In this document: piece by piece, positions 44,645 to 52,598 of the stretch
Layout: every line of letters begins with the position of its first letter
Position numbering within the stretch: position 1 is the first letter of the stretch
Source of the DNA: Flavilitoribacter nigricans DSM 23189 = NBRC 102662
GTDB taxonomy: Bacteria; Bacteroidota; Bacteroidia; Chitinophagales; Saprospiraceae
Direction: 5' to 3'
NCBI RefSeq assembly: GCF_002646595.1
Contig: NZ_PDUD01000001.1
Span: 310,001-374,000 of the forward strand
DNA length: 64,000 bases
The notes under the pieces: model-generated
Seen by the model: only the letters and a program-made list of their open reading frames with translations
Databases searched by the model: none
What the model was told of the DNA's origin: nothing
Made by a program: the position numbers and the translations under genes

Positions 44645-46042
44645 ATGAATAAACAGAACAGAAGAAAATTCCTTAAGCTATCAGCCCTGAGCGGAGCCTT
44701 TCTGGGCCTGCCGATCGCTGATTCCTACGCAAGAGCAGACATTGAACAAAAACTGGAAGACCTGACGCGTCCGCGTCCGGCCCGGGGCACCAGCGTCATG
44801 GGCCTGCGGGTGGAACCGATCGACCAGGTAAAGGTAGCCTTTATCGGACTGGGTAACCGGGGGCCGGGTCACCTGAAACATGTACTCGCGCTGTATCCGA
44901 AAGCCAAGATCACGGCCATCAGCGACATCCGCAAGGAACGGACGGACCACGCCCTGGAGATCCTCAAGGACAGCGGCCAGAAACCGGCCGTTTACGCCGG
45001 CACGGCGGATGCCTGGAAGGAAATGGTCCGCCGGGATGATATCGACCTGGTGATCATCGCTACACCCTGGGACGATCACGTACCAATGTGCGTGTACGCC
45101 ATGGAGCAGGGCAAACACGTAGCGGTGGAAGTTCCCGCCGCCGTCACCCTGGAAGGTTGCTGGCAACTGGTGGATACCGCCGAAGCCACCCAGCGCAACT
45201 GCATGATGATGGAGAACGTCTGCTACGGCGACGAGGAGCTCTGGATCCTCAATATGGTGGAGCACGGGGTATTCGGTACCCTGACCCACGCGGAAGCGGC
45301 CTACATCCACGATCTGCGTTCGCAGATGTTCAGCAAAACCGGGTATTACAACCAGTGGCGCATTCGTCACCATATCCGTCAGGACGGCAACCTCTACCCG
45401 ACCCACGGCTTAGGGCCGGTAGCCCAGTATCTGGGGATCGAACGGGGAGATCGATTTGACCACATGGTTTCCATGAGCAGTCTGGAAGCGGCACTGAGCG
45501 AGCACAGCCTGAACGTAGAAAGCGACAATGAATTCTACAATCGCCAGGATTTCATGCACGGTGACATGAGCAATACGCTGATTAAAACCGCTAAAGGCCG
45601 GACTATCCTGGTGCAACACGACGTAGTTACTCCGCGACCGTACAACCGGATCAACGCCCTGGCCGGTACCAAAGGTTACCACGAAGGCTATCCGTCCCGC
45701 CTGTCCCTGGAAGAAAAAGGCGGCCACAAATGGCTGAACGAGGAAGAGTATAAGGAAATGCGGGAGAAATACCGCCACCCGATCTGGGGCAAAATGGAGC
45801 AGGAGATCGCCAAGCACGGTGGTCACGGCGGCATGGACTTCGTTCAGGTTTACCGGCTGATCGACTGTCTGAACCGTGGATTACCCCTGGATATGGACGT
45901 GTACGACGGAGCCGACTGGTCCGTTGTGGTACCACTTTCCAAACTATCCGTCGAATTGGGTAGCGCACCCCTGAAATTCCCGGACTTTACCCGTGGCAAA
46001 TGGCAGGGAGAGCGTCCTCAGGGAATTATGGCAAATCTATAA
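44645..46042 (+). CDS. GH109-type NAD-dependent glycosidase (Gfo/Idh/MocA fold)
   Basis: 465 residues. It begins with a twin-Arg-like export signal (MNKQNRRKFLKLSALSGAFLGLPIADSYA). The Rossmann domain contains VAFIGLGNRGPGH. The body shows landmarks of alpha-N-acetylgalactosaminidases of GH109 such as MENVCYGDEELWILNMV, VFGTLTHAEAAYIHDLR, QDGNLYPTHGLGPV, GHGGMDFV and LSKLSVELGSAPLKFPDF. These enzymes use NAD+ in a redox-assisted elimination to release GalNAc. This is consistent with the neighbouring sulfatases and SusCD; exact specificity is inferred. The RR motif predicts folded export with bound cofactor. Confidence 0.88.
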   Translation: MNKQNRRKFLKLSALSGAFLGLPIADSYARADIEQKLEDLTRPRPARGTSVMGLRVEPIDQVKVAFIGLGNRGPGHLKHVLALYPKAKITAISDIRKERTDHALEILKDSGQKPAVYAGTADAWKEMVRRDDIDLVIIATPWDDHVPMCVYAMEQGKHVAVEVPAAVTLEGCWQLVDTAEATQRNCMMMENVCYGDEELWILNMVEHGVFGTLTHAEAAYIHDLRSQMFSKTGYYNQWRIRHHIRQDGNLYPTHGLGPVAQYLGIERGDRFDHMVSMSSLEAALSEHSLNVESDNEFYNRQDFMHGDMSNTLIKTAKGRTILVQHDVVTPRPYNRINALAGTKGYHEGYPSRLSLEEKGGHKWLNEEEYKEMREKYRHPIWGKMEQEIAKHGGHGGMDFVQVYRLIDCLNRGLPLDMDVYDGADWSVVVPLSKLSVELGSAPLKFPDFTRGKWQGERPQGIMANL

Positions 46043-46147
46043 GCACGGTTGTGGGTATGCCCAACGGCAGCCCGAATCCAGGAAAGCATACCGGGGGACT
46101 TCACAAGTTACCGGTATCAATGTGGTGATCCGAATCAAATGTCGTAC

Positions 46148-47572
46148 ATGAAGAATTCTGTTTATTCCAAGCTGATCATTATTGGCTTAATACTGGTGGG
46201 ACTGGTGGGCTGTTCGCGGTCCACCAGCTCTCATGCTTCCCGGCAGACCGATCCACCCAATATCATCGTGATCCTGGCGGATGATGCCGGCTATGTCGAT
46301 TTTGGTTTTATGGCCAGCCAGGATCTGGAAACGCCCCGCATCGACCAGCTGGCCGCCGACGGTGTGATCTTTACGGACGCCCATGTGAGCGCAAGTGTCT
46401 GCGCGCCATCCCGGGCGGGCCTGATTACCGGTCGCTACCAGCAACGGTTCGGTCACGAGTGCAACGGTATTCCGGCCGACGACGGTCTGCGTCCTTCGGT
46501 GCCCACCATCGGCAAACATTTGCAACAACAGGGCTACCGGACGATGGCCCTCGGTAAGTGGCACCTGGGTCTCGGGGACGCCTACCACCCGAACGTGCGC
46601 GGGTTCGACGATTTTTACGGCTTTTTATCCGGTTCCCGTTCTTATTTTCCGAACGAAAATCAGGATCAGGAAGGCAAACCCACGGCTATTCTTCACAATC
46701 GGGAGCATGTCCAGTTTGAGGGTTATCTGACCGATGTACTGGGCGACCGGGCCGTGCAGTTTATCGATCAGCAACAGAACAAGCCTTTTTTCATGTATCT
46801 GGCTTTTAACGCCGTGCATACGCCCATGCACGCCAAGGAGGAACATCTGGAAAAATACCGCGACCATCCCCGGCAAAAGCTGGCGGCGATGACCTGGTCG
46901 ATGGATGAGAATATCGGAAAGGTAATTGACAAGTTAAAATCGGAAGGGCTCTACGAAAATACGCTGATCTTCTTTTTGAGCGATAATGGAGGAGCTTACA
47001 ATAATCAATCCAGCAGTGGCCCGCTGAAAGGTTGGAAAGGCAATAAATTTGAAGGCGGGCACCGGGTACCGTTCACCGTAACCTGGCCGCGTCGGGTTAA
47101 AGGCGGGCAAACTTTTGACCAACTCACCTCCGCCCTGGATATTTTTGCTACTTCGGTACAGGCAGCCGGCATCGATCCTAATACCACGGAAACCGATGGG
47201 GTCGACCTCCTACCCTACCTGAATGGCGAGCGTCAGGGCGCTCCCCACGATTGGTTATTCTGGCGAAAAGGCAAGATGGCTGCCGTCCGCAAAGCCGAAT
47301 GGAAATTGATCCGACTGGAGGACTACGGCTATCGGGTGTACGACCTGGAAGCGAATCTGGGGGAAACGGAAAACCTAACGATCGAAAATCCGCAAATGAA
47401 GGTGGAATTGCAATCCGGACTGGAAAGCTGGGAGAAAGAACTGGAAGCTCCCCGCTGGCTGGAGGGGGATGTATGGCCACAGGTGACCTACGAGATCCAT
47501 CAGGCCCTGATGGAGAACCGGGAGCCCAACTATACGAATCCGGGGGCGATGCGGCGGTTTAAGGGGCAATAA
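46148..47572 (+). CDS. Second sulfatase, lipoprotein
   Basis: 474 residues from the ATG at 46148 (MKNSVYSKLIIIG), which gives a proper lipoprotein signal with lipobox LVGC; the open frame runs back to 46049 but the extra residues are not signal-like. The catalytic motifs are DDAGYVDFG for the metal, CAPSR with Cys85 as formylglycine precursor, GKWHLG, SDNGG and GWKGNKFEGGHRVP. It belongs to the S1 family and has no C-terminal fusion, unlike the other sulfatase. Its 3' end overlaps the convergent sialidase-like gene by 14 bp. Confidence 0.9.
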   Translation: MKNSVYSKLIIIGLILVGLVGCSRSTSSHASRQTDPPNIIVILADDAGYVDFGFMASQDLETPRIDQLAADGVIFTDAHVSASVCAPSRAGLITGRYQQRFGHECNGIPADDGLRPSVPTIGKHLQQQGYRTMALGKWHLGLGDAYHPNVRGFDDFYGFLSGSRSYFPNENQDQEGKPTAILHNREHVQFEGYLTDVLGDRAVQFIDQQQNKPFFMYLAFNAVHTPMHAKEEHLEKYRDHPRQKLAAMTWSMDENIGKVIDKLKSEGLYENTLIFFLSDNGGAYNNQSSSGPLKGWKGNKFEGGHRVPFTVTWPRRVKGGQTFDQLTSALDIFATSVQAAGIDPNTTETDGVDLLPYLNGERQGAPHDWLFWRKGKMAAVRKAEWKLIRLEDYGYRVYDLEANLGETENLTIENPQMKVELQSGLESWEKELEAPRWLEGDVWPQVTYEIHQALMENREPNYTNPGAMRRFKGQ

Positions 47573-48596
47573 GGCCCAGACCATCTACCGATACGCGGGC
47601 CAGATAAATGTTGGCTTTGCCCTCATGCCCGGAATAATACGATATGTAAAGAATCCCGTCCCGCAGTACCATACCCGGATAACTGGTATCCCCATTGCTG
47701 GGAAAAGAAAAAACAGGCTCGTACTGGCCATCGAGGCCGACGAAAGCAAGAGCAGTAGTCCGTTCCGGACCGGTATAATCCCGGGTTGTGCAAACCAGCC
47801 GGCCACCGGGCAGGATCACAAAGTTCGGGCCGCCCAACTGACGCCCAACTTTTTTCCAGGACCACTCCCCGTAGGGCGGCAGACTGTTGCCGATCAAACC
47901 GATCTTATCCTCACCATCCTGGCGTAGTAACACGATCAGCCGGTCCTGCTGATCGAAGCGAACGGTAGCCTCACTGGGTTTTCCGGTGATGGGGAAGGTA
48001 GTCACAAGATCGAAATTCTTTCCATCGGTAGTTTTGAGCAAATGCGCCCGCCAGTCTTCGTCGGCGCTGGATTGGTACATAACACCATAAGCAGTGCCTT
48101 TATGCCAGGTCACCCGCCAAAGCCAGTCGCTGTTGGAAATGAGTTCGGTGGGCAATTTGATATTTTCACCGGGACCGAAGCGGGTCCCTTTTTTATCCGA
48201 AAATGCCACCCAGGATTCTCTTTTCAGGGCCTTCCTACCTTCGTAATACGCCGCTTCCAGATTCAGCATCAGTCGCTTGTCCGGAGTAACGGAGAGTTTG
48301 GGATCCCGCAGGTCGATCCCCGCTTCGGAGATCAGGGCAACCGAAGTCCAGTTTTGTCCGTCCGCGGAAGCGATCACCCGGATACTGCCATTCACGCCGG
48401 GGACATGTCCGGTACCTTCCCGGAAGGTGCAGTACCACTTGTCCCGAAAGTAGACCAGATCGGTGAACGCATTGTGTTCGGCCCGATCCCAGATCCGTTC
48501 AATGGAAATGAGGGCTTTTTGTACATTGGTGGGCTGAGCGGAAAGGCCGGTGCAGACCATAAGGCATAAGACCGGAAAGCAGAATCTCAAGAGCAT
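47559..48596 (-). CDS. Secreted sialidase-like beta-propeller protein
   Basis: 345 residues with a cleavable signal (MLLRFCFPVLCLMVCTGLSA). The remainder is a six-bladed-propeller pattern with Asp-box-like loops SADGQNW and TTDGKNF, and motifs YFRDKWYCTFREG and CTTRDYTGPERT typical of the sialidase/BNR superfamily in PULs. Arg residues in FREG and TTRD could be parts of an arginine triad, but I cannot confirm all catalytic residues, so it may be an exo-alpha-sialidase or another glycan-binding/cleaving propeller. It overlaps the sulfatase end to end and is transcribed the opposite way, so it forms a separate unit, possibly shared with the polysaccharide cluster on its right. Confidence 0.7.
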   Translation of the reverse strand: MLLRFCFPVLCLMVCTGLSAQPTNVQKALISIERIWDRAEHNAFTDLVYFRDKWYCTFREGTGHVPGVNGSIRVIASADGQNWTSVALISEAGIDLRDPKLSVTPDKRLMLNLEAAYYEGRKALKRESWVAFSDKKGTRFGPGENIKLPTELISNSDWLWRVTWHKGTAYGVMYQSSADEDWRAHLLKTTDGKNFDLVTTFPITGKPSEATVRFDQQDRLIVLLRQDGEDKIGLIGNSLPPYGEWSWKKVGRQLGGPNFVILPGGRLVCTTRDYTGPERTTALAFVGLDGQYEPVFSFPSNGDTSYPGMVLRDGILYISYYSGHEGKANIYLARVSVDGLGLIAP

Positions 48597-48645
48597 AGGA
48601 AATCGAATTTCCTAAAAGACGGTGAGGTAGAGCGGGCGACTTACA

Positions 48646-49896
48646 CTACACCCCGGTTTTCTCTTCTTCGGGGCTGAGCACTGGTTTTGCCAAAACGAAT
48701 TCCAGCACATCGTACATCTCTTCGGCCAGGGCCTGGCGGTTGAAGGACCGGGCCATATTCTGACAACCCTCCTGATATTGCCGGTAGGCGGTCCGGTCCT
48801 GCTTCATTTGCTGCAGTTTGTTCAGGAAATCGAGTTCGTTTTCCGGCTCGTAGCAGAGACCGGCACCGTAGGATTCAATGATCGATTGTGCCTCCCCCTC
48901 TACGCCCAGAAGAATAGGTTTGGCCATTGCGGCATTTTCAAAGATCTTGGAAGGGATCACTTTAGTGAAGGTTTTGCTCTTCCGCAAATTGATCAGTGAC
49001 ACATCGGAAATGGAAATATAATCTGCCACCTGCTGTTTGGGTACAGCGTCCAAAAGGGTAACATTTTTAAGCTGCAATTCTTCGGCCTGTTTCACCAGAC
49101 GCCCCTTCATAGCTCCGGTACCGACGAACAGGAAATGGATCTCCGGATCGTGGACCGAAACGGCAGCGTCCAGGATGAAGTCCAGTTTATGGGCCATCCC
49201 GTGGGTACCGATGTAGGCGACGATGAACTTGTCCTGTAAACCCAGGTCATTGATTAGCCGCTGGTTCTTTTCCCGGGCCTGGAACTGGTCCAGCATAACG
49301 CCGTTTTTGATCACGAAGGTCTTATCGGGATCATTACCCAGTGCGATCATCCGGCGTTTGAAGGAATCGGTCACTACGACCAGTTTGGTAGCGTGCCGGT
49401 ACAAAAAGAACACCAGGCGGTCCAGCATTTTGATAATGATACTTTCCCGCATAGCCTCCACGGCCTTAATGGATTCGGGCCAGAGATCGCGGATCTCCAT
49501 GATCCAGGGTTTGCCTTTAAAAACCGAGGCCAGATAGCCCGATACCGCCGTAAACAGCTGCGGCGAGGTAGCGATGATGATATCCGTTTTCACGAACAAA
49601 CTGGCGATAAAGCCGGATATACAAAAGCTGAGATAATCCAGGATACGGGGAGTCAAACCGCGATTGGGCGTAATGTAGGTCCAGACGCGGATCACCCTAA
49701 TGCCATCCATCTCTTCTTTCTGATAGAACTTGTTTTTATATCCCGGAAAAACTTTCCCTTCCGGAAAATTAGGCGTGCAGGTGATCACCGTTATATCGGC
49801 ACCTTTTTTCACCCATTCCCGGCAGTGTTCGTAGGTGCGGGAGGCGGGTGCATTACTTTCGGGGGGGAAGTTGTCGGTCAGGAATAGAATTTTCAA
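48646..49896 (-). CDS. Glycosyltransferase family 4 (WbuB-like)
   Basis: 416 residues with the GT-B fold. The N-terminal domain begins MKILFLTDNFPPESNAPASR, with WIMEIRDLWPES and KLVVVTDSFKR; the C-terminal domain has YIGTHGMAHKLDFILDA, the FVGTGAMK stretch and a SKIFENAAMAKPILLG sugar-nucleotide loop. This resembles WbuB-like transferases of O-antigen and exopolysaccharide clusters. The start codon is TTG, overlapping the stop of the upstream gene as TTGA (49893-49896); no alternative in-frame ATG is available. It is the last gene of the cluster. Donor and acceptor are unknown. Confidence 0.88.
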   Translation of the reverse strand: MKILFLTDNFPPESNAPASRTYEHCREWVKKGADITVITCTPNFPEGKVFPGYKNKFYQKEEMDGIRVIRVWTYITPNRGLTPRILDYLSFCISGFIASLFVKTDIIIATSPQLFTAVSGYLASVFKGKPWIMEIRDLWPESIKAVEAMRESIIIKMLDRLVFFLYRHATKLVVVTDSFKRRMIALGNDPDKTFVIKNGVMLDQFQAREKNQRLINDLGLQDKFIVAYIGTHGMAHKLDFILDAAVSVHDPEIHFLFVGTGAMKGRLVKQAEELQLKNVTLLDAVPKQQVADYISISDVSLINLRKSKTFTKVIPSKIFENAAMAKPILLGVEGEAQSIIESYGAGLCYEPENELDFLNKLQQMKQDRTAYRQYQEGCQNMARSFNRQALAEEMYDVLEFVLAKPVLSPEEEKTGV

Positions 49897-51476
49897 TGGA
49901 GTAGTATTTTTGTGGTCAGTCGATCAGAAAAGTGGATGATTATCCGCGTGGCTTTTACCCTTTGGTTAAAACCGGCTGCATATTCATATACGGTGGATAC
50001 TACCTTTTCGGCTTTATCGAAGTGCAATTTCCCAAAAGCCCAGGTGAGTTCATTGCCCCGCAGCTGTACCGAAACATCCGGATGGAAATGCAGGAAGGCA
50101 CGGGCACGTTTTTTACCAAGGGTAGCATCTTCAATCGTAATGACCTGGTCCGAAAAGTGAAATGATCTGCGGTGGGTTTCACCGATCCGCCGGAAGCCGT
50201 CATGCTCGGCGGTGAGTTGATCGGTGCTTACTTTCAGAGAGCTGATACCGGCCCGGCGGGCTACCCGAAATCCACCCCAGACTTCGGATTGTTCGGTTTC
50301 CCCTACTATGACGGTATTGTGAGCGGCCGTCGATCGCTCGGCGGTTCTGCGTTTATTTTTTTCGTAAGTCGAAATGCCGGTATCGACGATCAGCGGTTTA
50401 CCACGGTGATGAAGTACAAAGCTCAGGGTGTCACAGTGGGCGTGCCCGGGCAGATAATCCGGACCGATCCGCCCTGCATCCACTATACATTCGTAGGAAT
50501 CGCGGGAGAATTTCCGGTATCCGCTCTCCGCCAGAGCCGATTGTCCGGCCGGACACTGCAATTGCTGCCCGTACCACGATAATGCGTCCGTATCAGGAGC
50601 TATCCCGGGAGCCGTATCGTTAAAACCGGGCACTGTCCCGTCGGTAAAAGTCATTTGCGCCAGCCAGCCCAGCATTTTTTGGGCTTTCTCTTTCAGGAAT
50701 GGAAGAAGATCCGACTGAAAAAGTGCGGGGTGGGCTTCGACCAGATTGATGCTGTCCAGCACCCGAAACAACATGAGTTGGTGGTACATCGGGCTGAGCT
50801 CAAAATGTGCCCCATCGGGCAGGATCTGTTCATCCAGTTCGGCGGTCAGTAGTTTTCGGCCTTCCCGGATCAAATCCGGATCACCGAAATAAGCGCCTCC
50901 AAACAATAGGGCAAAAGCGTTTTCCAATAGATGATTACCCAGCAGATGAAATTCCAGTCGCTTCCGCAAATACTGGATCTGCCGGTAGAGAGAACGATCG
51001 GTCTCGGCATCCCGCAGGCGGTATTTGCTTAGAAACTTTATCCAGTTGACCACCCGCAGGGAGATCGGGAAAGGCTCTAATCCATCTTTAATGAGCTCTT
51101 CTTTCCGGATAAAATCCCGGATCAGCCGAAAACCCACGGCATCGGTCATATCCGCCTGGCCCAAAAATTCGAAGTAATTGAGGTTATAGGTCCAGAGCTT
51201 TCCATAGACATCCAGGTTCCAGTCTATCTCTTCCTCAAAACGATGATCAACATTTAAAAATCGGAAATGCCCCAGGCCGAGATAACTGACGGCCGCCGGG
51301 ATGGAGTCCTGTAAATGCAACTCAACGGTCGCAGAGCGCTCAATAGGGACCGTTACCTCCGAATAATCCGGCTGCAGTGGCAGATGATCCAGCAACTTAT
51401 AGTACACCTGGTAGCGGATCTGTTTCCACTTGAGATACCGCAAGGTGTTGTAGTACCGCCGGAGGGTAGCAACCAT
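49893..51476 (-). CDS. Heparinase II/III-like (alginate-lyase superfamily) protein
   Basis: 527 residues without signal peptide. The N-terminal (alpha/alpha) toroid runs to about residue 300 (NHLLENAFALLFGGAYF, HFELSPMYHQLMLF), and the C-terminal beta-sandwich includes GHAHCDTLSFVLHHRG, TGISTYEKNKRR and HNTVIV, where the His/Tyr of heparinase II/III lyases fall. Proteins of this type regularly occur in polysaccharide biosynthesis clusters next to asnB-like and oxidoreductase genes, where they may trim or modify the uronic-acid-bearing polymer. It abuts the sulfotransferase gene exactly (51476/51477) and overlaps the glycosyltransferase gene by 4 bp. Cytosolic or unorthodox location is unclear. 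Confidence 0.85.
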   Translation of the reverse strand: MVATLRRYYNTLRYLKWKQIRYQVYYKLLDHLPLQPDYSEVTVPIERSATVELHLQDSIPAAVSYLGLGHFRFLNVDHRFEEEIDWNLDVYGKLWTYNLNYFEFLGQADMTDAVGFRLIRDFIRKEELIKDGLEPFPISLRVVNWIKFLSKYRLRDAETDRSLYRQIQYLRKRLEFHLLGNHLLENAFALLFGGAYFGDPDLIREGRKLLTAELDEQILPDGAHFELSPMYHQLMLFRVLDSINLVEAHPALFQSDLLPFLKEKAQKMLGWLAQMTFTDGTVPGFNDTAPGIAPDTDALSWYGQQLQCPAGQSALAESGYRKFSRDSYECIVDAGRIGPDYLPGHAHCDTLSFVLHHRGKPLIVDTGISTYEKNKRRTAERSTAAHNTVIVGETEQSEVWGGFRVARRAGISSLKVSTDQLTAEHDGFRRIGETHRRSFHFSDQVITIEDATLGKKRARAFLHFHPDVSVQLRGNELTWAFGKLHFDKAEKVVSTVYEYAAGFNQRVKATRIIIHFSDRLTTKILLH

Positions 51477-52571
51477 TTAGTGGCGTTTGACCTCCCGGTC
51501 CGGGGTGCCGGTCGGTTTACTTTTGGAATAATGTTTTTCGGTATAAAAAACTCTGGAAAACAGCGCCTTGAAAATCTGGCGGGAAAGCAGATCCTGCGTC
51601 AGGATCCGCAGGAAATCATAGGCCCGATTGAGAAAAGGCGTTCTGATCTTTACGTATCGTTTATTGACCATACCCTCTTGTCGGGACCGGAATAACCGCC
51701 GCAGATTATCCATTTGGTTTAATGCGATCCGGCGGGCCAGACTCAGAGGCCGGTACTGCTCGAGGATACCTTTCGTGTGGAGTTCGTATCCCAGTCGTTG
51801 CAATAGAGGTCCCTGTATACGTTCAACCTTCTGCAACTGCAGGGCATCGAGATGATCGAGATACGCCCGGATCTTCGACCGGTCCAAAGTCTTTTTCACA
51901 TATTTTTCCTGATCGGGGATCGCTTTATTGGACAGGTCCAGGACGGCTTCGTGAAAGGGAAGCCCCAGGAAATGACAAACCTGCTGTAGGGTAGCTTCCG
52001 GTTCCAGCAGCAGTTCCTCGTATTTGATGAGAAGATATCGTTCCGGGCCGAGCAGGTCCCGGTTGACCAGGCCCGCCATGTTACCATCTACCCATTGCTG
52101 GGCACTCAGTTGCAGGTTTTGGTAAGATCTCCGGGCCAGACTAAAGGCATTGGCCCGCCCGTCCCGCACGAGGTGAATAAACCTGGCATCCGGGAAAAAG
52201 CTCAGGGCTTCGGGGAGATACATATGCAGATTGGGCGTTTTATCCCCCCAGACCCGCTTGCCGTTGGACTCCAACTTCTGGGCAATAGAACGCCGGATCA
52301 TTTCCCGGATACTACCGTATTGGGAAAACTTTTCGTGATCGAGTAATGTACGCAGTCGTTGCTTTTTATCCGTTTCGATCAGCCAGCGATAGAAATCCTC
52401 CGGATCTATTTCCAGATTGTGGGGCAACAGGTCATAGCTATTCCGCAGCGTGGTGATCAGGCGAAAGGCCACGGCACGCTCCTCCATACAGATCTCCGGA
52501 TGTTTGCTGAGCATGACGGAAAGCAAGGTGGTACCGGAGCGTTGCAGCCCGGCGATAAAAAAGGTATTCAT
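51477..52571 (-). CDS. Sulfotransferase
   Basis: 364 residues. The 5'-phosphosulfate loop FIAGLQRSGTTLLSVML is at the N-terminus, and the 3'-phosphate motif FIHLVRDGRANAFSLARRS occurs at about 135-152, so it should use PAPS to sulfate a hydroxyl, probably of the polysaccharide made by this cluster. WGDKTPNLHMYL is also typical of Sulfotransfer_3. The C-terminal 100 residues are basic and helical. No signal peptide. It is directly followed (no gap) by the heparinase-like gene. Acceptor sugar is unknown. Confidence 0.88.
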   Translation of the reverse strand: MNTFFIAGLQRSGTTLLSVMLSKHPEICMEERAVAFRLITTLRNSYDLLPHNLEIDPEDFYRWLIETDKKQRLRTLLDHEKFSQYGSIREMIRRSIAQKLESNGKRVWGDKTPNLHMYLPEALSFFPDARFIHLVRDGRANAFSLARRSYQNLQLSAQQWVDGNMAGLVNRDLLGPERYLLIKYEELLLEPEATLQQVCHFLGLPFHEAVLDLSNKAIPDQEKYVKKTLDRSKIRAYLDHLDALQLQKVERIQGPLLQRLGYELHTKGILEQYRPLSLARRIALNQMDNLRRLFRSRQEGMVNKRYVKIRTPFLNRAYDFLRILTQDLLSRQIFKALFSRVFYTEKHYSKSKPTGTPDREVKRH

Positions 52572-52598
52572 ACGGTCGGCTGAGCTTTTGCGGTTACT

